Assembly: GCA_034440615.1 (NCBI GenBank) | Contig: JAOTOM010002311.1 | Location: forward strand, 10,001 to 74,000 | DNA length: 64,000 nt | Direction of reading: 5' to 3' | Source of the DNA: Ashinkailepas kermadecensis | Taxonomy: Eukaryota > Arthropoda > Thecostraca > Neolepadidae | Part shown: one piece after another, positions 1 to 10,117 of the stretch | How positions within the stretch are numbered: position 1 is the first letter of the stretch | How the letters are laid out: every line of letters begins with the position of its first letter | Made by a program: the position numbers and the translations under genes | Notes under the pieces: model-generated | Seen by the model: only the letters and a program-made list of their open reading frames with translations | Database searches by the model: none | What the model was told of the DNA's origin: nothing

Positions 1-289
1 AATTCTTCTCCTGCACCAAAAATAGTTCAAATATGGATACCAATATACTATAATAATCAAATGGACATTTTGGTGGACGAGGTTTGACTTCAGAAATGAA
101 CAGTACGGCCAATAAGTATGACGGGCAGCAAACAGGCAGCTGAACCCTCAAGCTGAGGATGAATCGTATCCAAATCCACAGAGCCGCGAGGAAGCAGCGC
201 CTGCCCCGGGTCTCAGGCCACAGCCCCGGGTCGGACGTGTTTAGGATGCTTTTGGTGAGTGTGAGACTGTGGACACCACCAAGCACGGG

Positions 290-830
290 ATCGCTACAGG
301 GTGACATCACCACTGGTGCGAGTCGCGCACCTCGGGCGCGCCAGCCTTCCCAGGGCGACGTCACCACTGGCGCGAGTCGCGCACCTCGGGCACGCCAGCC
401 CTCCCAGGACGACTCACCACTGGTGCGTGATGCGCACCTCGGGCGCGCCAGCCTCCCAGGGCGACTCACCACTGGTGCGTGATGCGCACCTCGGGCACGC
501 CAGCCCTCCCAGGACGACTCACCACTGGTGCGTGATGCGCACCTCGGGCGCGCCAGCCTTCCCAGGGCGACGTCACCACTGGCGCGAGTCGCGCACCTCG
601 GGCGCGCCAGCCCTCCCAGGGCGACTCACCACTGGTGCGTGATGCGCACCGCGGGCTCGCCAGCCGTCCCAGGGCGACTCACCACTGGTACGTGATGCGC
701 ACCTCGGGCACGCCAGCCCTCCCAGGGCGACTCACCACTGGTACGTGATGCGCACCTCGGGCTCGCCAACCGTCCCAGGGCGACTCACCACTGGTGCGTG
801 ATGCGCACCTCGAGCGCGCCGGTCGTCCAA
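290..830. repeat. 53-bp minisatellite, about 10 units
   Basis: Units of 52-54 bp share the core CACTGGTGCG followed by GCGCACCTCGGGC and CGCCAG. Two sub-variants alternate (cgcgagtcgcgc versus gcgtgatgcgc). The homologous place holds about two units in copy A (22,725-22,825) and one in copy B (around 49,790-49,830), so the array expanded or shrank after duplication. Open frames here are repeat artefacts. Confidence 0.9.
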
Positions 831-959
831 TCCATAACGCAACAGCCCTCCAGTCTGTGCTGATCTACTACAGTGGCCCTCCAATAAACGCTCGTCTATC
901 GCCGCAGCCCTCCAGTCTACAACCAGCACAGTCCTACCAGCTGCCACCACAGCGGCAGC

Positions 960-1165
960 TGGTATCACATCACTATCATCACATCACATCACATCACGAT
1001 CATCACATCACATCACATCGCATCACGATCATCATATCACATCACATCACATCACGATCATCACATCACATCACATCACATCACGATCATCACATCACAT
1101 CACATCACATCACGATCATCATATCACATCACATCACGATCAACACATCACATCACATCACATCA
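960..1165. repeat. ATCAC pentanucleotide array with CGATCAT interruptions
   Basis: Runs of the pentamer ATCAC are interrupted at intervals by CGATCAT. The same array occurs at 22,955-23,115 and 49,965-50,045. It reads through as Ser-His-His-Ile-Thr type peptides, which I regard as non-coding. Confidence 0.92.
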
Positions 1166-1330
1166 CCACAACGCTACGATAGGTCTACAATCTGTCACCG
1201 CAGCGATACGATCTGTCACCACAGTTCTACGATATGTCACCATAGCGCTACAGTATGTCGCCACAGTGATACGATCTGTCACTACAGCGCTACTATTGCT
1301 TACCACAAAGCGCTACGATCTAAAGCTGAA
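1165..1330. repeat. Degenerate 21-bp array
   Basis: About eight imperfect units built on CTACGATCTGTCAC plus a seven-base linker. It directly follows the ATCAC array, as in the other two copies (23,115-23,290 and 50,045-50,205), where the linker is more regular (TATAGCG). Confidence 0.8.
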
Positions 1331-1619
1331 GCTTTATAACGGTAGCCGCATCACTTGTATCGATGCGCTCTACAGCCCTATCTACATGCCAGGGAAACCA
1401 GAATACGCGCCAAACGTGCACTTTTGACTGCTAAGTGACACTAGCGCCACGCATCGGACGAACCGCAAACTAACATGATAACATGCAACATGCAAAAAGA
1501 TAACATGCAAAAAGAGATGTAGTTGCAAGCTTGATGTTTCCGGACGACCCATCTCATTTCAACTACCCAACAAAATATGATCCTCCTGCCGGCTGATGCC
1601 AGAATGCTCACCGGTCTTC

Positions 1620-2097
1620 CGCCGGGTACCACCATTCACCTGCCGACACCTGTGGCCTGGGTACCACCACTCACCTGTCGACACCTGTGGCTGCCATACG
1701 AGCCGCTGGGTACCACCATTCACCTGCCGACACCTGTGGCCTGGGTACCACCACTCACCTGTCGACACCAGTGGCTGCCAGACGAGCCGTCGGGTACCAC
1801 CACTCACCTGTCCACACCTGCGGTCGCCATACGAGCCGCTGGGTACCACCACTCACCTGTCGACACCTGTGGCTGCCATACGAGCCGCTGGGCACCATCA
1901 CTCACCTGTCGACACCTGCGGCCGCCATACGAGCCGCTGGGTACCACCACTCACCTGTCGACACCTGTGGCCGCCATACGAGCCGCTCGGTACCACCACT
2001 CACCTGTCAACACCTGTGGCCGCCATACGAGCCGCTGGGTACCACCACTCACCTGTCGACACCCGTGGCCGCCATACGAGCCGCTGGATACCACCAA
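1620..2097. repeat. 49-bp minisatellite, about 10 units (copy 1)
   Basis: The unit is GTACCACCACTCACCTGTCG then ACACCTGTGGCCGCCATACG then AGCCGCTGG. Because 49 is not a multiple of three and no frame of the unit contains a stop, frames stay open on both strands, which explains the long overlapping frames here. Shorter units lacking the last 14 bp are interspersed. Homologous arrays are at 24,190-26,500 and 51,115-51,552. Confidence 0.93.
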
Positions 2098-2224
2098 CAA
2101 ACCGCCGACAAGCAGAGCACTGTCGCCAGGTAGCGCAGTGCCTGCGGTCTGCAGAGACGCCAGCGTCTGCCCTTCATCGCCACTGGTGACTGGTGACGTC
2201 ACTGGTCAACTGGATGACTGAGTT

Positions 2225-2560
2225 GACCACAGGGATGTACCGACTCAAAAATGTGGCGACATCACTGGTGCAACACCGACACCGGGCTTTCACTCGTCCA
2301 GCTCCGTCACTGCAATGTTCACTGGTACATCACCGTCACTGGGATATTCATTGGTACAGCTCCGTCACTGCGATGTTCACTGGTACAGTGTTGTCACTGG
2401 GATATTCACTGGAACAGCTTCGTCACTGCAATGTTCACTGATGCAGCTCCGTCACTGCAATGTTCATTGGTACAGCTCCGTCACTTGGATATTCACAGGT
2501 ACAGCTCCGTCACTGCAATGTTGACTGGCACTATACCGTCACTGGGATCTTGACCAGTAC
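2225..2560. repeat. 29-bp minisatellite in alternating two-type order (copy 1)
   Basis: Two 29-bp types tend to alternate: one with CCGTCACTGCAATGTTCACT and one with CCGTCACTGGGATATTCACT, giving a partial 58-bp higher-order unit. The left flank carries related CACTGGT motifs. The same array is at 26,690-27,240 and 51,760-51,990. Confidence 0.9.
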
Positions 2561-2750
2561 AATGCAGAAGGTGCGGGTCTTCACTGGCGCAACGCAATGA
2601 CCTGGTAATTTTACCGGTGCCGTGTTACGTACCAGTACCAGTACCAGTGGCGGGTGACCAGTACCAGTGGTGCGGGATCAACGGGTGGCCGCTGCCAGCG
2701 CAGTGGTGCTGCAGTCGCCGCGTCTGCCGAGCCGGCACGTTGCAGGAGTG

Positions 2751-2774
2751 CCGGCGGCGGCGGCGGCGGCGGCG
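2751..2774. repeat. CGG trinucleotide tract (copy 1)
   Basis: Eight consecutive CGG triplets inside a GC- and CpG-rich stretch with CTGCAG and GGCGCC sites. Equivalent tracts are at 27,407-27,426 and 52,171-52,194. A short ATG-led frame follows in each copy (MAAH...), but in copy 1 it stops after four codons and in copy B after about fifteen, so I do not call a gene. Confidence 0.85.
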
Positions 2775-2879
2775 CTCGGCACACAGAGCAGTGACCTGCA
2801 GCTCAAGATGGCTGCCCACTGAGCGGCGCCGCTCGTGCTGCCGAGACTGAGAGCAGAGCCAGTAACTGCTCCGCCGTGG

Positions 2880-2970
2880 CTCATCACGGCTGTGCCGTGC
2901 AGTAGACTGCAGAGCCAGCTGTCAACACACGGCTGGACCATACAGTACGCTGCAGAGCCAGCTGTCAACC
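2880..2970. repeat. 44-bp repeat, two units (copy 1)
   Basis: Two units of ACACGGCTG...CCGTGCAGTAG...CTGCAGAGCCAGCTGTCAAC. Copy A has one unit (27,540-27,585), while copy B has about 33 (52,340-53,785). A C-homopolymer follows in copies 1 and A. Confidence 0.85.
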
Positions 2971-3715
2971 CCCCCCCCCCCTCCCCAATAATGTTCAGAA
3001 ATCAACACCCGTGCTCACCACGTTTGATTCACAAACTGACCATTTGTGTTCGATATTTGGGAACGCAGCAGAATCCAACCGCGAGCTGCGAGCGTCGGAT
3101 GGAAAATGTTCCGCCCTCGCAGAATATACTATCCGAGGTGCAAGCGCTCCCTTGGCTGATGCATCAGTCGAACTTACTCCGTATGGATTTTTCGCTTGCT
3201 GCATGTGAGCGTCGCGGCAATCAAGTGTGAACCCAGCATGAATCAATGAACCCAGAATCAATGTGTACCCAGCATCTGCTCAAGACAGTGATGGACCTAG
3301 GGGGCATGGGTCACGCTCCACTGGCCCCTTCAGGGTCCAAGGGGGCGTTGAACGCTTGCTCTAACATGGGCCGTGAATAACACAATACATACGTTGCCGC
3401 AGGGATAATTCGGGCAGCTGGAGAGACCACAGAGCCAACAATTAAAGGGCCTCTGTGCCGGCAAAAGGGGCCCTTGGCTGGTGGGGGTGGTCCCGGTCCA
3501 ACGGGGGGTCCAAGGGTACCTAGGACAAGGGGCGCACACAAATTTTTCCGAAGAGGGCGCACACATCATTGAAGGGTCTCTGGTAAACCGGGCCTTTTTG
3601 GGTAATATGGGTCACTTGACGACGCAGGAGCCCTTGCCGTTGGTTCAGGGGCACTGCTTACTTGCCGAGGCCTCACCGTCAGGCCGAAAGCCTTTCCAAT
3701 GACCCGACTTTATAT

Positions 3716-3767
3716 CATCAGTTGCACCCTCCCACCGGACATGGTCCAGCCCGGCCAGAGGACCATC
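3716..3767. repeat. 48-bp minisatellite, left part (split by a LINE)
   Basis: One unit containing CCAGCCCGGCCAGAGGACCATC. The array resumes at 5,853 on the other side of the LINE. The uninterrupted homologous array is at 28,769-28,880. Confidence 0.85.
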
Positions 3768-3774
3768 ATAAAGT

Positions 3775-4325
3775 CATAAAGTCATAAAGTATTAAGGCTT
3801 AATAAGAGCCACAGGGGCCCATCTAGGTTAAGCCTATCTAGAAAAGGTACTAGAAATATACATACTCCCACCCCAATCAATCCCTTATCCCAAGTTCCTA
3901 GGAAGCTATATATCCCAGCCTATCTAGCACCACTCACTTGCTATCGCATAACACCCTCAACAATCACAAGTTCCTCCCATCATACACATCGTGCCACCAC
4001 AGACAATCTCATCAGCATCACATCCCGAAGGAAGGTGCCGAATCCACTGCTAGGCACATCCCACACAAATTCATAAAGCGTTCAGACTTAATAAGAGACT
4101 CACTTGCTATTGCATAATACACTCAACAATTACAAACTCCTCCCATCATACCCATTGTGCTACCAAAGACAATCTCATCCGTATCACATCCCGAAGGAAG
4201 GTGCTGAATCCACTGCTAGGCACACCCTATATAAAGTTATAAAGCGTTTAGACTTAATAAGAGACTCACTTGCTATTGCATACCACACTCAACAATTACA
4301 AACTCCTCCCACTCCCAACTCCTCC
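3775..4325 (-). repeat. About 165-bp tandem repeats in the LINE 3' tail
   Basis: About three monomers contain TTAATAAGAGACTCACTTGC, CTCCTCCCATCATACCCA and CATCCCGAAGGAAGGTG. The reverse complement of this array, roughly 95% identical by eye, lies at 11,270-11,935 behind another LINE. Confidence 0.85.
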
Positions 4326-4332
4326 CTGTTGA

Positions 4333-4628
4333 TCAACCCTCCCTGGAATACAGAAAAACAATCCCCCTAGTCTGATAATGATTGTCTATGCCGTTTTTAA
4401 AGATGGTCAGTGTGTTGCTACTGACAATGGTTCCTGGCAGCTGGTTCCAGTGTTCTACTACCCTGTTGGTGAAGAAAGACTGTCTTAACCTTGTCCTGCT
4501 GTGATTAACTTTAATTTTGAATTGATGACCTCTAATTGCATCATTTCTGTTAAATTCAAACATTTCCCTGAGATATCCCTGTTCCTGACCATGAACAAAT
4601 TTAAAAACCTCGATGAGATTTCCTCTCA
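4333..4628 (-). pseudogene. CR1-like reverse transcriptase, C-terminal part
   Basis: The minus-strand frame carries RLRGNLIEVFKFVHG, RGHQFKIKVNHSRTRLRQ and FFTNRVVEHWNQLPG, which match the C-terminal thumb-side region of CR1-group LINE proteins. It is separated from its upstream half (5,398-5,852) by the 765-bp solo LTR. Removing the LTR and one copy of its 4-bp target duplication rejoins the two halves in frame at ...SLRYRRLRGN.... The element is 5'-truncated, so no function is expected. Confidence 0.85.
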
Positions 4629-4632
4629 GCCT

Positions 4633-5397
4633 TGTAAGAGAGTTAGTTTGTGAGCATCTTGATCCCAAAAATTCAGCCCCCTTTCCCCTCCGTTCATGGC
4701 GCGACAAGTCTCAGGGACATAGACTGGCATCCGCCTGTCTGATGCCGACGTAAGCAGCCACCGCTCCAACGGGGCCGTTCACTGGACCTTGTACCTTCCC
4801 CTCCCCTCTCCGGCAGTCATCCCGGCGCCAGAGATGTGACCTCAATACTGTGCAGCCGGTACCACACCCAGTCCACATAAAGTTATACGTTTGGCTGTCC
4901 CATAACCGTAATTGGTATAATCCCGTAAGTCTTCCGATTGTAAAAGTATACCGTAATAGTAACTGTAATATAGGGTACCGTAAATATCACATAGTACCCT
5001 TCACTAAAGGCAAAGCCACTTCCGTAGAAGCTTCTAGAACATGGATGTGACGTCAATGGGCGGTTCTGGCTCAACGGCCTATCAGTGGCCGGGGGTCTTC
5101 AGGCGTGACCAGCAGCCGTGCGGCCTCGGGAGTCGGGCTTGAATTCTCTTAGCGAGCGGACCGCTGTTGCGCGCGCGTGCTTCCCAACTAAATTCGGCTT
5201 CTAAATTCATAGGAAAGGCATTATCACGGCTTAACTTCAGAGGAGAAAGAACTGTACGGTGTCTGTCGGTCTCGTGTGATTGTGCGAGTGCTGCAGGCAA
5301 TACAGGGCAGCTCAAAGAACTGGTGCTTTCGTGACTGGGGTTGTCGCACACGACGAGGTTGCTAGACTTTCGCGTGCCAATATAGGACTTTCCTACA
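4633..5397. mobile_element. Solo LTR (765 bp) with 4-bp target duplication GCCT
   Basis: It begins TGTAAGAG and ends TTTCCTACA, giving TGTA...TACA inverted ends. The 4-bp direct repeat GCCT flanks it at 4,629-4,632 and 5,398-5,401. Excision restores the interrupted LINE reading frame exactly, which fixes both boundaries. No internal coding region is present, as expected of a solo LTR left by recombination. Its 3' half resembles 45,580-46,166 in copy B (shared CTGTCCCRTAAC, TACCGTAA and ATATAGG-ACTTTCCTACA elements). Family is not certain; the 4-bp duplication would fit Ty3/Gypsy. Confidence 0.8.
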
Positions 5398-5852
5398 GCC
5401 TTCTATATCTAAGTGAAAACATATTCAATTTCTTCAGTCTTTCCTCATATTCCAGGTTGCCTATACCATTAACCATTTTTGTTGCCCTCTTTTGTACTCT
5501 CTCACTAAAAGCCAACAATCTTTCTCATAACTAGGGGACCAAGCTTGGACACAGTATTCCAAATGTGGCCTGACATATGCACAGTAAAGCTTCCTGATGA
5601 CCTCCTCACTTTTGTATGACACATTCCTCTGTATTACCCCAAGCATTCTTAGAGCCTTCTTCGTGGCTTCTTTGGTCTGTTCTGATGCCCCCAATTTTGT
5701 GTTCAAAATAACACCTACGTCCTTCTCCTGCTGAGTCACAGATAGTACTTGGCCACCCATCAAGTATGGAGCCTTCATATGCTGCCTACCTACATGCATG
5801 ACTTTGCACTTATCAAAATTAAACTTCATTTGCAATTTTTCGGACCACTTCA
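5398..5852 (-). pseudogene. CR1-like reverse transcriptase, central part
   Basis: The minus-strand frame reads SEKLQMKFNFDKCKVMHVGR, then LSVTQQEKDVGVILNTKLG, then the region including KALRMLGVIQRNVSYKSEEV, the YVRPHLEYCVQAWSP motif typical of CR1-group elements, and GNLEYEERLKKLNMFSLRYRRL. The FADD catalytic motif would lie upstream and is lost by 5' truncation. The last part after WSPSYEKD shows a frame change before GNLEYEERL. Confidence 0.85.
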
Positions 5853-6010
5853 CAGTCGTACCCTCGCACCGGACCTGGTCCAGCCCGGCCAGAGGACCAT
5901 CAGTCGTACCCTCGCACTTGACCTGGTCCAGCCCGGCCAGAGGACCATCAGTCATACCCTCGCACTGGACCTGGTCCCGCCCGGCCAGAGGACAACCAGT
6001 TGTTCCCTGG
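5853..6010. repeat. 48-bp minisatellite, right part
   Basis: Three units with a period of 48 bp (starts at 5,854 and 5,902), each with GTACCCTCGCAC and CCAGCCCGGCCAGAGGACCA, decaying after 5,990. It continues the array interrupted at 3,767. Confidence 0.88.
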
Positions 6011-7150
6011 CACCGGAACACCGGACCTGGCCAGCTATTTGGGATCAAGGAGTGAAGCGACCGCTGCGCCACCATCGACGGGTTTCACAACTAGTGGAGA
6101 ACCACTGCACCCGGCTCCGCCCCAACTCATCCCTTCCCAGTGGCGAATCCAGGGGCATGAGGTCATGCTTCCATGGCCCCATTGGGCCCCGAACGAGCCC
6201 AAGGGCCCGTTCATATCGACTTGGGTTTCATATCGGTGGTGCCTTTCATATCGGCCTGGATCTCTCGGTCGGGTCAGGTGCTTTTCTGTTGGCCCGGGGC
6301 CCTCTCCGACGGCCAGGGATCTGTTCCGGTGACTGGAGACCTCTATGTCGGATGAAAGGCTCCGGGACGACACATCCTCTGACCTTTGACCATCAGTTTC
6401 AGGGGTAGGGGTATGGTTCAATTTGAAGGGACGAGATAAACTTTTGATAAGAGGGATGAGACGAGATGAGATGAGAGTTGGAATTAGTTCCCCTTATTTC
6501 AGCGAGAGAAGCGGCACTATAGTCCAGGGGACACCGAAACTTTGGATGGCCACCCATCGGTTAGGTTCTCGCTTCGCCACTGGTGTCACGTTGACAACAG
6601 CATTAATCCTCCCAAGCGCTTCGGATATGAAAAAATATACTGTCCCGACGCCACGAAACCCATGACTACGAACACCAGCCATGGTGCGATACTACCTGCA
6701 ATACAAGCCAGACATTTTCGGAGTGCCCCCGCCCTGGTGAACCAAAACAAACCAAGGTCCAGAGGCATCGACACTCGGGATTCGCCCATGACCAAATCCT
6801 GAGTCCGCCACTGGCTGAAGGACGGCATATTTTTGCGCTTCTCGCCTCAGATCCGGTAAACCCGTATATCGGCCCGGTGGTCCTCTAACGGGCATGTGCA
6901 TGGGGATATGCCCAGCCTCAGGGGCCCTTCAATGCCTTGTTCAGGAATCTGCCGACCTTGGACCAGTGGCGCACCGAAGGGTGGGGACAAAGGGGAAAAT
7001 TTCCCCCACTGCGATCGCGCCTGGGACCCAAAGCATCGCGCTGGAGCCGCTCAAGTTATCTAGGGCCAATAATAATTCGCATCGGACGCCCAAAAATCTC
7101 GTGTCGGGGACCAAAAACCGCACTGGGGCCAAGACACTATGCCAAAGTAA
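6010..7150. other. Non-coding stretch with degenerate short repeats
   Basis: No credible gene. Around 6,170-6,350 the sequence is a decayed series of GGCCC-rich ~33-bp units. At 6,990-7,150 another decayed series has units ending in GGGACCAAAAA or similar, the same style as 63,360-64,000. The MITE-like element at 6,138-6,813 lies inside. Confidence 0.5.
6138..6813. mobile_element. Possible hAT-type MITE (676 bp) with short terminal inverted repeats
   Basis: The left end starts CAGTGGCGAATCCAGG. The right end, read on the minus strand, starts CAGTGGCGGACTCAGG; 13 of 16 bases agree. CAGTGGCGGAtccaGG-type ends are common in hAT-related non-autonomous elements of invertebrates (general knowledge). 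I found no matching 8-bp target duplication, so boundaries and family are tentative. No transposase frame is visible. Confidence 0.4.
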
Positions 7151-7865
7151 GGACCCCACCAGGCACTACATCACAGTAGCGACCCCACTTCTCCACAGTA
7201 GGGATCCCACTACACTACAGCAGGGACCCACCAGACACCATGCCACAGAAGGGATCCTACCAGACACTACACCACAGCTGGGACCCCACCAGACCCTACA
7301 CCACAGCAGGGACTCTACCAGACACTACACCACAGCAGGGACCCCACCAGACACTACACCACAGCACGGACTCCATCAGACACTACACCACAGCAGGGAC
7401 CCCACCAGACACTACACCACAGCAGGGACCCCACCAGACCCTACACCACAGCAGGGACCCCACCAGACACTACACCACAGCAGGGACCCCACCAGACCCT
7501 ACACCACGGCAGGGACCCCACCAGACACTACACCACAGCAGGGACCCACCAGACACTACACCACAGTACGGACCCCACCCGACACTACATCACAGCAGGG
7601 ACTCCACCAGACACTACACCACAGCACGGACTCCACCAGACACTACAACACAGCAGGGACTCCACCAGACAATACACCACAGCAGGTACCCCACCAGACA
7701 CTACACCACAGCAGGGACTCCACCAGACACTACACCACAGCAGGGACTCCACCAGACACTACAACACAGCAGGGACTCCACCAGACACTACACTACAGCA
7801 GGGACTCCACCAGACACTACACCACAGCAGGGACTCCACCAGACACTACACCACAACAGGGACCA
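7150..7865. repeat. 29-bp satellite, about 25 units
   Basis: The unit is CAGGGACCCCACCAGACACT followed by ACACCACAG; ACCCC/ACTCC is the main variant. Because 29 is not a multiple of three, the peptides rotate through three phases every 87 bp, giving long meaningless open frames with repeated TPPDTTPQ. It is unrelated in sequence to the 29-bp array of the duplicated blocks. Confidence 0.93.
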
Positions 7866-8039
7866 CACCAGATGCGAATCCACTGGTTGACCGGCAGACA
7901 GCCGCTCCCTCCGTTGTGTGCGGCCATGGCCAAGGTCGCTGACCGGCTGCACGCTTGTGTGGGGGGAGGGGCGAGCTGCAAGATGCGGCTCGTCATTCGT
8001 CAGACTGGCATCTCAGGCACGGGTCACTGACCTGTAGAG

Positions 8040-8500
8040 CTGTCGGTGTTCATATCACAGAACAGGCACCATGGGAGTAGATGAAGGCAACGGCAGATGG
8101 AAACCAAAAGAAGTGTCGAAATCCATACCTGACTGGATTTCCAAATCGCAGTTTTTAGGTTCGGAAATTTTACTTTTATGGGACTATTCATATGTCAGTT
8201 CATTGAAGGCTGAGAGAAGGGGCATTGCTCCACCGACTTTCATTACTCCATTTAGGTGATATTAACAGCTCATTCATCATCACCATAACGTCATCATAAC
8301 GTTTATTGCAATCATCCTACAGTTCTGTGGTGCTTAAATCATGGCACCTATCTGAAGGTTGGATTGACACTGAAGTAAAATATAAACTTAAGTACACTCT
8401 TCTCAATGGAATATTTTCTGGCATATCCCTAACCGCCGACGCCACAGATCATCTGTGAAGCCAGCGCCCAATCCAGCATGGGTCGCGACCCCAATTTAGT
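8040..8500. other. No recognisable feature
   Basis: AT-richer unique-looking sequence between the 29-bp satellite and a LINE remnant. I see no gene, RNA or repeat here. Confidence 0.4.
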
Positions 8501-8506
8501 GAAACT

Positions 8507-8912
8507 TTAGGCCATTATTAACTGGTTAGCAATGTAGTTAATGTCAAATCTATGGGTTTCGAATAAAAAGTTGTGAAAATGGCAAGCCATCACCCAACCA
8601 CCGCTTTCGCTCAATCCGTCCCCACGTAGCAGGATACGAAGCTTGGTTAGTGGCTGGAATTCTGGAAAATGCTGGCAGAGATGTCGTGAAATGTTGTTGA
8701 AAAGTTTATTTCCGTGGGCCAATGTGATTTGGACAATTTAGAATTAGGTGCCGGAAATTTTCGTTTTGGCAGCCGCAAGAACATTCGGGAGATGCACGTT
8801 TTTTAATTCGAAATAGACGGGAGTTTAGATGAGACATATGAACCCTAAGTCTGGTATGAAGGCAGTTTCCTTTCTTTGATCCAAAAGTGTAGAATGTTGG
8901 TGGACTGGGCAC
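8507..8912 (-). pseudogene. Remnant of a LINE ORF2 C-terminal zinc-finger region
   Basis: The minus strand reads CLHTRLRVHMSHLNSRLFRI followed by SPECSCGCQNENFRHLILNC, a Cys-x-Cys-Gly-Cys...His...Cys tail typical of the C-terminus of many LINE reverse transcriptases. A second frame continues with LFNNISRHLCQHFPEF and ends ...FLFETHRFD, resembling the usual last segment. A frame change lies near 8,715. No RT core is nearby, so this is an isolated fragment. Confidence 0.6.
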
Positions 8913-9786
8913 ACCGAACTACTGCGTAATCGCTTTTTTGAAGGAGATGTGGGGGAGACAGCGTGTGCTTTCGCTTAGGCTGTTCCAAAGATGTCCAGTA
9001 GCTGGGAGGAACGATTTTTAAAGGATGATGTATGGTTTGCAGCTACTGTGTGATGCCTGGCATTACGAAGTTCCGTACCTAATTCACACGCATGCTCCGT
9101 ATCTAACGCATTCAAATGCTATTGAAGTAATGTTCACTATCCGCAAAGAAAGAAACGCATCTAAAGGTCAAGTTCATATTGAGGTCACGTCATTTTGGTA
9201 GAAAATGCGAACTATCGCATTTCTAGTTCCAATATTATACCTTCCATAGCGTTGTCATCTCTTGAAGTAGCCAGCTAATAGTCCAAGACGCAAAGAAAGC
9301 ACCAGCAAACTCCCTGGTATCGCAAAACGTGACCAATTCTGAGGTGCATGCTTTCGAAAACCAGGTCATTGCTCAGTGACCTGACATGTCAGATACCTGG
9401 AATCTTCAGGGCAGTTGTATGAACATGGATGTAGCCTCAGCTACAGAAAATGTCTGCATCATCACGCCGTTAGTTTTATTGGCTGGATTATAAATACACA
9501 CAGGTATGGTGGGTTGGCTCAACTCCACCAGTAGTGCAGAGTTAAAGTCCTAACAACAACATATGGTCACGTTGTCAGGGTGTCTAATCCAACCTGTCAG
9601 ACCGATGATAAAATACTGTATTTTTAGGTTCAGTGCAATGCGAACAACGTCAGGGTATTCCCGTGTCACAACTGTTCACATGGTGCATGCCGGTTAATGC
9701 AAAACAAGCATGTCGCTTAACGACACCTGTCGAGACCACAGGTGCATATCTACAGAGTGGTGGTCACCTCTGAATTGTCTCCGCTG
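8913..9786. other. No recognisable feature
   Basis: Unique-looking AT-moderate sequence without a convincing open frame, tandem repeat or RNA gene. Confidence 0.4.
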
Positions 9787-9903
9787 TCATTCATGTCATT
9801 CATGTCATTCATGTCATTCATGTCATTCATGTCATTCATGTCATTCATGTCATTCATGTCATTCATGTCATTCATGTCATTCATGTCATTCATGTCATTC
9901 ATG
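9787..9903. repeat. Perfect 9-bp tandem repeat, 13 units
   Basis: TCATTCATG is repeated 13 times without change (117 bp). As a multiple of three it is open in several frames (Ser-Phe-Met, Cys-His-Ser). The absence of any mismatch suggests recent expansion or active homogenisation. Confidence 0.95.
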
Positions 9904-10117
9904 TCGACGTGCTGTGGAGCCGGCACATTCGACCGGCAGACGTTTGGTCAACGTAACGCACGCGTCGTGTGCATCTGGTGATTGCCAGCATCCGCCGTGG
10001 CCCTCGGTAGTGAAACAATGTGGATACGAATCAATAAAACCGATAAGCCTGGTGAAGGAGATATGGAATACGACTGACCGTTCTCAGGTTGGACGAACCC
10101 ACTCCACGTTATATTTC

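Larger units (their letters stand above)
3768..5852 (-). mobile_element. 5'-truncated CR1-like LINE inserted in the 48-bp array
   Basis: On the minus strand the element runs from mid reverse transcriptase (5,852) to a 3' tail near 3,768. Protein landmarks are FNFDKCKVMHVG, KDVGVILNTKLG, the region around YVRPHLEYCVQAWSP, then RLRGNLIEVFKFVHG and RVVEHWNQLPGTIV. The 3' UTR is a tandem array (3,775-4,325) and the last bases repeat TTTATGAC, resembling the short tandem 3' ends known from CR1/L2 LINEs. A solo LTR (4,633-5,397) interrupts the coding part. The 48-bp minisatellite on both sides shows the insertion point. Copy A is the empty site. Confidence 0.85.
1..6010. other. Segmental duplication, copy 1 (partial, runs off the left edge)
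   Basis: The first ~6 kb repeats, in the same order and orientation, what lies at about 22,430-28,880 and 49,490-52,340: a lead-in matching 22,430 onward, a 53-bp minisatellite, an ATCAC array, a 21-bp degenerate array, then 49-, 29- and 44-bp arrays and a 48-bp array. Seen directly by reading the three stretches side by side. The copy is interrupted at 3,768-5,852 by a LINE insertion that splits the 48-bp array. Left of base 1 the other two copies carry a methyltransferase gene, so a third gene copy is expected there (inference). Confidence 0.85.

Noticed and set aside
290..830. A CRISPR-like array
   Set aside because: Repeats are contiguous without unique spacers, and the context is a eukaryotic minisatellite.
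6894..8030. A 378-codon frame rich in TPPDTTPQ
   Set aside because: It is the 29-bp satellite read through; the period is not a multiple of three and the flanks show no domain.
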